Positions 33,841 to 37,145 of a DNA stretch of 37,145 nt are shown here, piece by piece. Position 1 is the first letter of the stretch, and every line of letters begins with the position of its first letter. Source of the DNA: Pelotomaculum terephthalicicum JT. Its GTDB lineage: Bacteria > Bacillota > Desulfotomaculia > Desulfotomaculales > Pelotomaculaceae. A program made the translations under genes and the position numbers. The notes under the pieces are model-generated. The model was not told the DNA's origin, ran no database searches, and saw only the letters and a program-made list of their open reading frames with translations. The stretch spans positions 1 to 37,145 of the forward strand of contig NZ_JAKNBL010000029.1 of the NCBI RefSeq assembly GCF_022410535.1, in the 5' to 3' direction.

Positions 33841-34407
33841 TTATAAACAATTTTCTATAAAATAGCGGTGGAGCCTCAAATCTGCGGTCAGCTCAGGATG
33901 AAAAGCCGCCGCCATAAAATTTCCCTGACGGGCTAGCACTATCTTCTCTTCATATTTCGCCAGCACTTGAACACTTCTGCCGACACTTGTAATATATGGG
34001 GCGCGGATAAAAACGGCCCGGTATGGTCGCGTTCCCAAAACAGGTATATCCAAATCAGCTTCGAAACTGTCAACCTGCCGCCCGAAGGCATTGCGCTCCA
34101 CCGATATGTCCATCAAATTAAGGCGGGCCTGCCGGGAACCGTTGATTTCCTTAGCCAACATGATCAGCCCGGCACAGGTGCCGAATACCGGCAAACCATC
34201 TTCGCTCATTCTTGTGATGGGCTCAAAAAGTCCGAATTCGTTCATCAGCTTTCCTATGGTTGTGCTCTCGCCGCCAGGTATGATCAACGCTGATATACCA
34301 TCAAGCTGCGTGTTCTTTCTGATTTGCGTCGACTCTACTCCACATTCCGCAAGGATTTTCTGGTGTTCCCTGAAAGCTCCCTGCAGGGCCAGAACACCTA
34401 TTCGCAT
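33841..34407 (-). CDS. pdxT: PLP synthase glutaminase subunit
   Basis: 188-aa class I glutaminase that supplies ammonia to PdxS. It shows MRIGVLALQGAFREHQ, LIIPGGESTTIGKLM, the nucleophile Cys78 in VFGTCAGLIMLAKE, and the His-Glu pair in MAAAFHPELTAD. It is 32 bp downstream of pdxS in the same direction. All catalytic residues are present. Confidence 0.96.
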   Translation of the reverse strand: MRIGVLALQGAFREHQKILAECGVESTQIRKNTQLDGISALIIPGGESTTIGKLMNEFGLFEPITRMSEDGLPVFGTCAGLIMLAKEINGSRQARLNLMDISVERNAFGRQVDSFEADLDIPVLGTRPYRAVFIRAPYITSVGRSVQVLAKYEEKIVLARQGNFMAAAFHPELTADLRLHRYFIENCL

Positions 34408-34439
34408 AATATACTAAACTTCCTTCCACGATATTTTTT

Positions 34440-35324
34440 CTACCAGCCGCGGTCTTGCATGCGATATTCAGGAGAAATAGTGGCTATCTCCACACCCGGC
34501 ATCGCTTCGCCCAGGTTCTTCGAGACTTCCGCCAGCATGCCGGGATCGCTGTAATGTGTAGTTGCGGCTACAATAGCCTTGGCCCTAGCCGCCGGCTCAT
34601 TTGACTTAAATATCCCGGAACCCACAAATATCCCGTCACAACCCAACTGCATCATCAAGGCGGCGTCAGCCGGAGTGGCTATTCCGCCTGCCGCGAAATT
34701 CACCACCGGGAGACTGCCTGTTTCGGCTACCTGCAGCACTAACTCGTAAGGCGCGCCCATTTCTTTTGCCGCAGCCATCAGTTCCTCTTTAGGCATGTTC
34801 TGCAGCCTGCGCATTTCACCCATAACCATCCGCATGTGGCGCACAGCTTCCACCACGTTGCCGGTCCCCGGTTCGCCCTTTGTACGGATCATTGCCGCTC
34901 CTTCGCCAATCCGCCTCAATGCTTCACCCAGGTTTCTGGCGCCACAAACAAAAGGCACCTTAAAAGCATTTTTATTTATGTGGTGGTTCTCGTCAGCCGG
35001 TGTTAAAACTTCGCTCTCATCAATGTAATCCACTCCAAGAGACTCAAGAATCTGCGCTTCCACAAAGTGGCCGATACGCACTTTTGCCATTACCGGAATA
35101 GTAACAGCTTCCATTATTTTTAAAATAACGGTGGGCTCAGCCATCCTGGCCACTCCCCCGGCAGCCCGTATATCAGCCGGTACCCGCTCAAGCGCCATTA
35201 CCGCGCAGGCGCCCGCTTCCTCCGCTATTTTTGCCTGCTCCGGGGTGGTGACATCCATAATCACGCCACCCTTCAACATCTCAGCCAAACCTTTTTTAAC
35301 CAACCAGGTTCCTTTTTCTGCCAC
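34440..35324 (-). CDS. pdxS: pyridoxal 5'-phosphate synthase subunit PdxS
   Basis: 294-aa TIM-barrel synthase that builds PLP from ribose 5-phosphate, glyceraldehyde 3-phosphate and ammonia. Motifs include [60 protein letters not shown] (active-site Lys) and [20 protein letters not shown]. The GTG 35324 start has only a weak GGGGGC upstream. It is followed by pdxT and preceded by a small membrane protein gene that is probably co-transcribed. Confidence 0.97.
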   Translation of the reverse strand: MAEKGTWLVKKGLAEMLKGGVIMDVTTPEQAKIAEEAGACAVMALERVPADIRAAGGVARMAEPTVILKIMEAVTIPVMAKVRIGHFVEAQILESLGVDYIDESEVLTPADENHHINKNAFKVPFVCGARNLGEALRRIGEGAAMIRTKGEPGTGNVVEAVRHMRMVMGEMRRLQNMPKEELMAAAKEMGAPYELVLQVAETGSLPVVNFAAGGIATPADAALMMQLGCDGIFVGSGIFKSNEPAARAKAIVAATTHYSDPGMLAEVSKNLGEAMPGVEIATISPEYRMQDRGW

Positions 35325-35407
35325 TATAATGCCCCCAATACTACTTCTTGTTAGCTATCAAATAATTTTACAATATACTATCCATAAAAACAAGATCGGA
35401 CAGATTT

Positions 35408-35536
35408 TTAAAGCTGAAGATACCGCCCGACAACCGGCTCTATGAGCTGGAATGTTTTATTCAGCAACGCTCCGGCTGCAAAAGAAAGGCACAAAACAAT
35501 CATAAAAACAAAAATTAGCCGCCAAATCATTTTCAT
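35408..35536 (-). CDS. small single-span membrane protein
   Basis: 42-codon frame MKMIWRLIFVFMIVLCLSFA followed by AGALLNKTFQLIEPVVGRYL and QL. GAGAGGTGG lies 8 nt upstream and a good promoter further up. One hydrophobic segment covers residues 4-25, with a short amphipathic tail. Placed 83 bp upstream of pdxS in the same direction. I do not recognise a family. Confidence 0.65.
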   Translation of the reverse strand: MKMIWRLIFVFMIVLCLSFAAGALLNKTFQLIEPVVGRYLQL

Positions 35537-35558
35537 GGTCGGCCACCTCTCAAGGGTT

Positions 35559-35587
35559 TATATGTAAATAATACCATATAATGTCAA
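35559..35587 (-). promoter_or_regulatory. promoter for small membrane protein-pdxST
   Basis: TTGACA (35587-35582), 17-nt spacer, CATATA (35564-35559), 22 nt before the small gene's start. Confidence 0.6.
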
Positions 35588-35671
35588 CTTTTATTTTCTT
35601 TGATTTATTCCACTATTTTACTGAATTATTCCTATTTTCGTTCAATTGCTATAGATTGTTGAAATATGACC

Positions 35672-35906
35672 GTGTTCGAAAAGCTTTTGGGGGTAGTCGG
35701 CCCGGGGTTATCCTCCGCTCTCTCCGCAATTTTTATGATACTCAAATAGCATCGTTTTATCAACCGCCGCGTACCAGGCTGCCATGCGCTGCCTACGCGT
35801 CTACTCGGGCTTTTCTGCATGCCTGCACGCGCTATAAACCGCACCCAGTGCTCCGCGCCGCTCCGGACAAACTCCCGGTCCGGGCAAGTCAAGCCTTTTC
35901 GAACAC
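35672..35906. mobile_element. MITE-like element, about 235 bp
   Basis: Bounded by a perfect 12-bp inverted repeat GTGTTCGAAAAG (35672-35683) / CTTTTCGAACAC (35895-35906). The interior is GC-rich with words such as CGCGCCGCTCCGGAC, unlike the AT-rich flanks. Long frames on both strands through it (35581-35928 plus, 35632-36033 minus) look non-coding. No clear target-site duplication seen. A non-autonomous element is the best guess. Confidence 0.5.
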
Positions 35907-35919
35907 TGCTGCTAGTCTT

Positions 35920-36010
35920 AAGCAATAAAGAAAGGGGATAAACCTTCTTATGAGGAAGCCCCCCAATAAAGAAAGGGACATACCTTTTTTCAAAAATAAA
36001 GTACCCTTGA
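35920..36010. repeat. short direct repeat with AATAAAGAAAGGG
   Basis: CAATAAAGAAAGGGGATAAAC (near 35925) recurs as CAATAAAGAAAGGGACATACC (near 35965), and a third related AAATAAAGGGACATACCC is near 36902. Plus-strand gap between the MITE-like element and the FmdE-like gene; no gene seen. Confidence 0.5.
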
Positions 36011-36191
36011 TAAAACGTTTGACATTTTAACACTTCTTTATTATTCTGTACAAAGAAACAAAACCAAGAAGGTTTGGAAAAGCTCTGCTGTTAATCAACT
36101 ATCAAAAAGAAGCTATTATTATAAACAAACTATGAAGGGATGCTGTAAGGAACAGCTCTTTTCGTGGTTTTATTTTTTAAAGGAGGGCAAT

Positions 36192-36716
36192 ATGAACAAG
36201 AAATTATGGGAAAAATCAGTGGCGTTTCATGGACATGAATGCCCGGGACTCGCCATAGGCTTCAAGGCTTGTGAAGCAGCGATGGAAAAAATGGGGATTG
36301 CATTCTCAAAAGATGAAGAAATCGTATGTGTTACCGAAAACGATGCCTGTGGAGTAGATGCGATTCAAGTTATCACAGGCTGCACATTAGGAAAAGGCAA
36401 CCTTCTTTACAAAGGCACGGGCAAAATGGCTTTCAGTTTTTTCAGCCGGTCCGATGGTAATAGTCTCAGAATGATTGCCAAGCCTTTTAATGATGAAATG
36501 GACCGCCGGCAGCGCCAGGAGTATATATTGAATTCGCCGGCGGATGAAATTTTTAATTTCAACAAACCAAATTTCAATCTGCCGGAAACAGCAAGAATGT
36601 TTGCCACAGTAGTTTGTGAACACTGCGGCGAAGGCGTACCGGAACATAAAATAAGAATGAATGACGGCAAAAAGGTATGTCTTGACTGCTTCAAGGATTA
36701 TTCCAGAGGCTGGTAA
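36192..36716 (+). CDS. FmdE-family protein with C-terminal zinc ribbon
   Basis: 174 aa from ATG 36192 with AAAGGAGGGCAAT upstream; the frame to 36132 lies before that site. The FmdE domain is WEKSVAFHGHECPGLAIGF (HxxxCxG-type metal residues) with CVTENDACGVDAIQVITGCT and KGTGKMAFSFFSRSDGNSLR. The C-terminal zinc ribbon has CEHCGEGVPE and CLDCFKDY. In methanogens FmdE belongs to a formylmethanofuran dehydrogenase locus. In anaerobic Firmicutes such proteins are often free-standing and linked to molybdenum or tungsten enzymes; here the context gives no partner. Confidence 0.88.
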   Translation: MNKKLWEKSVAFHGHECPGLAIGFKACEAAMEKMGIAFSKDEEIVCVTENDACGVDAIQVITGCTLGKGNLLYKGTGKMAFSFFSRSDGNSLRMIAKPFNDEMDRRQRQEYILNSPADEIFNFNKPNFNLPETARMFATVVCEHCGEGVPEHKIRMNDGKKVCLDCFKDYSRGW

Positions 36717-36986
36717 ACTATGAATATTGCGTAACAGCATGTGATGCCGCAGGGAAAACAACAGACTGTTTGTACCGAAAGGTTTGAATTTAAAAGGAGA
36801 CGGGGAAATTTGAAGCGGACCCTATCAGTTATGGCTAAGGATTTCGGTGGATTTAAGAAACTGGTTCTGCGGTAAATTTAAACTTATGGCAGTAATTCAT
36901 AAAAATAAAGGGACATACCCTTGTAAATTACTTTGGAAAAGAACCCGGCACCAAGCCAAATAGCCGAATAAGAGACTGGAAACATA
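36717..36986. other. gap between FmdE-like gene and 5S rRNA
   Basis: No supported gene. A 21-codon frame from TTG 36810 (LKRTLSVMAKDFGGFKKLVL) has AAAAGGAGA before it and may be a remnant of a longer gene. The rest is AT-rich. Confidence 0.35.
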
Positions 36987-37019
36987 AAACCTCACGGTGT
37001 TTTTTCACCGTGAGGCTTT
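36987..37019 (-). terminator. rRNA operon terminator
   Basis: Minus-strand hairpin AAAAGCCTCACGGTG-AAAAAA-CACCGTGAGGTTTT, 10 bp of G/C-rich stem plus A/T extension, just after the 5S rRNA. Confidence 0.88.
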
Positions 37020-37028
37020 TAAAAATTC

Positions 37029-37142
37029 TCTGGCAGCGTCCTACTCTCCCAGGGGCAAGCCCCAAGTACCATCGGCTCAGGAGGGCTTAACTGCCGTGTT
37101 CGGTATGGGAACGGGTGTACCCCCTCCGATATTGCCACCAGA
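37029..37142 (-). rRNA. rrf: 5S ribosomal RNA
   Basis: Minus-strand sequence starts CTGGTGGCAATATCGGAGGG, has the universal CCGTTCCCATACCGAACACG loop region and ends GGGAGAGTAGGACGCTGCCAG, with the terminal helix pairing CTGGTGGC/GCTGCCAG. Length about 114 nt. Only 3 bases remain to the window edge; the rest of the rRNA operon would lie outside. Confidence 0.95.
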
Positions 37143-37145
37143 AAC

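Noticed and set aside
35581-36033. Two opposing frames of 115 and 133 codons
   Set aside because: No ribosome binding sites, no family features, and they overlap the palindromic GC-rich element; composition alone explains them.

Overview
The window looks like the chromosome of a low-to-mid-GC, spore-former-type Firmicute, most like the Peptococcaceae/Desulfotomaculales (Pelotomaculum- or Desulfotomaculum-like). The pointers are a SigH gene beside the secE-nusG-ribosomal protein block, the gltX/cysS/mrnC/thyX/rlmB/yacP cluster, radA-disA-carD-yacL-ispDF, a T-box, an L10 leader, a two-gene ADP-forming acyl-CoA synthetase and a copper-amine-oxidase-like secreted protein. Naming the genus is inference; no 16S rRNA is present. 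Almost everything is on the minus strand, so the biological reading direction is right to left.

Right to left, the layout is as follows. A 5S rRNA gene with its terminator (37.0-37.1 kb) ends an rRNA operon outside the window. An FmdE-like protein (36.2-36.7) is on the plus strand. A MITE-like palindromic element and a small membrane protein precede the PLP synthase genes pdxS-pdxT. A T-box leader controls a class V aminotransferase and serA; serS and two tRNA-Ser genes follow, making a serine module with a PLP supply next door. Then come an orphan alpha-alpha toroid protein and an antibiotic-resistance-type ABC-F gene with an elaborate leader (leader peptide, terminator-like hairpin, masked ribosome binding site), a secreted stalk-like protein, a glycosyltransferase and tRNA-Arg. 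A patchy region (22.2-23.0) holds a tandem 147-bp repeat abutting a group II intron reverse-transcriptase fragment, and an acyl-CoA synthetase operon follows.

From 19.6 down to 1 the content is mostly core. It runs a small winged-helix protein, a DUF2889-like protein, a Cys-rich small protein, radA-disA, carD (two consensus promoters), yacL-ispD, ispF, gltX, cysS-mrnC-thyX-rlmB-yacP, sigH, four tRNAs, and then rpmG-secE-nusG-rplK-rplA-rplJ-rplL. This is translation, isoprenoid and genome-integrity housekeeping.

The accessory signals sit between genes. A family of short palindromic repeats (at least six copies) is inserted at gene borders; one copy appears to have replaced the 5' end of rlmB and another repeat type sits inside the L10 leader. 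A decayed ORF lies among the tRNAs, the ThyX homologue lacks the family's RHR signature, and the ABC-F leader has two mutually exclusive RNA pairings. I see no CRISPR array, no intact prophage and no complete insertion sequence.
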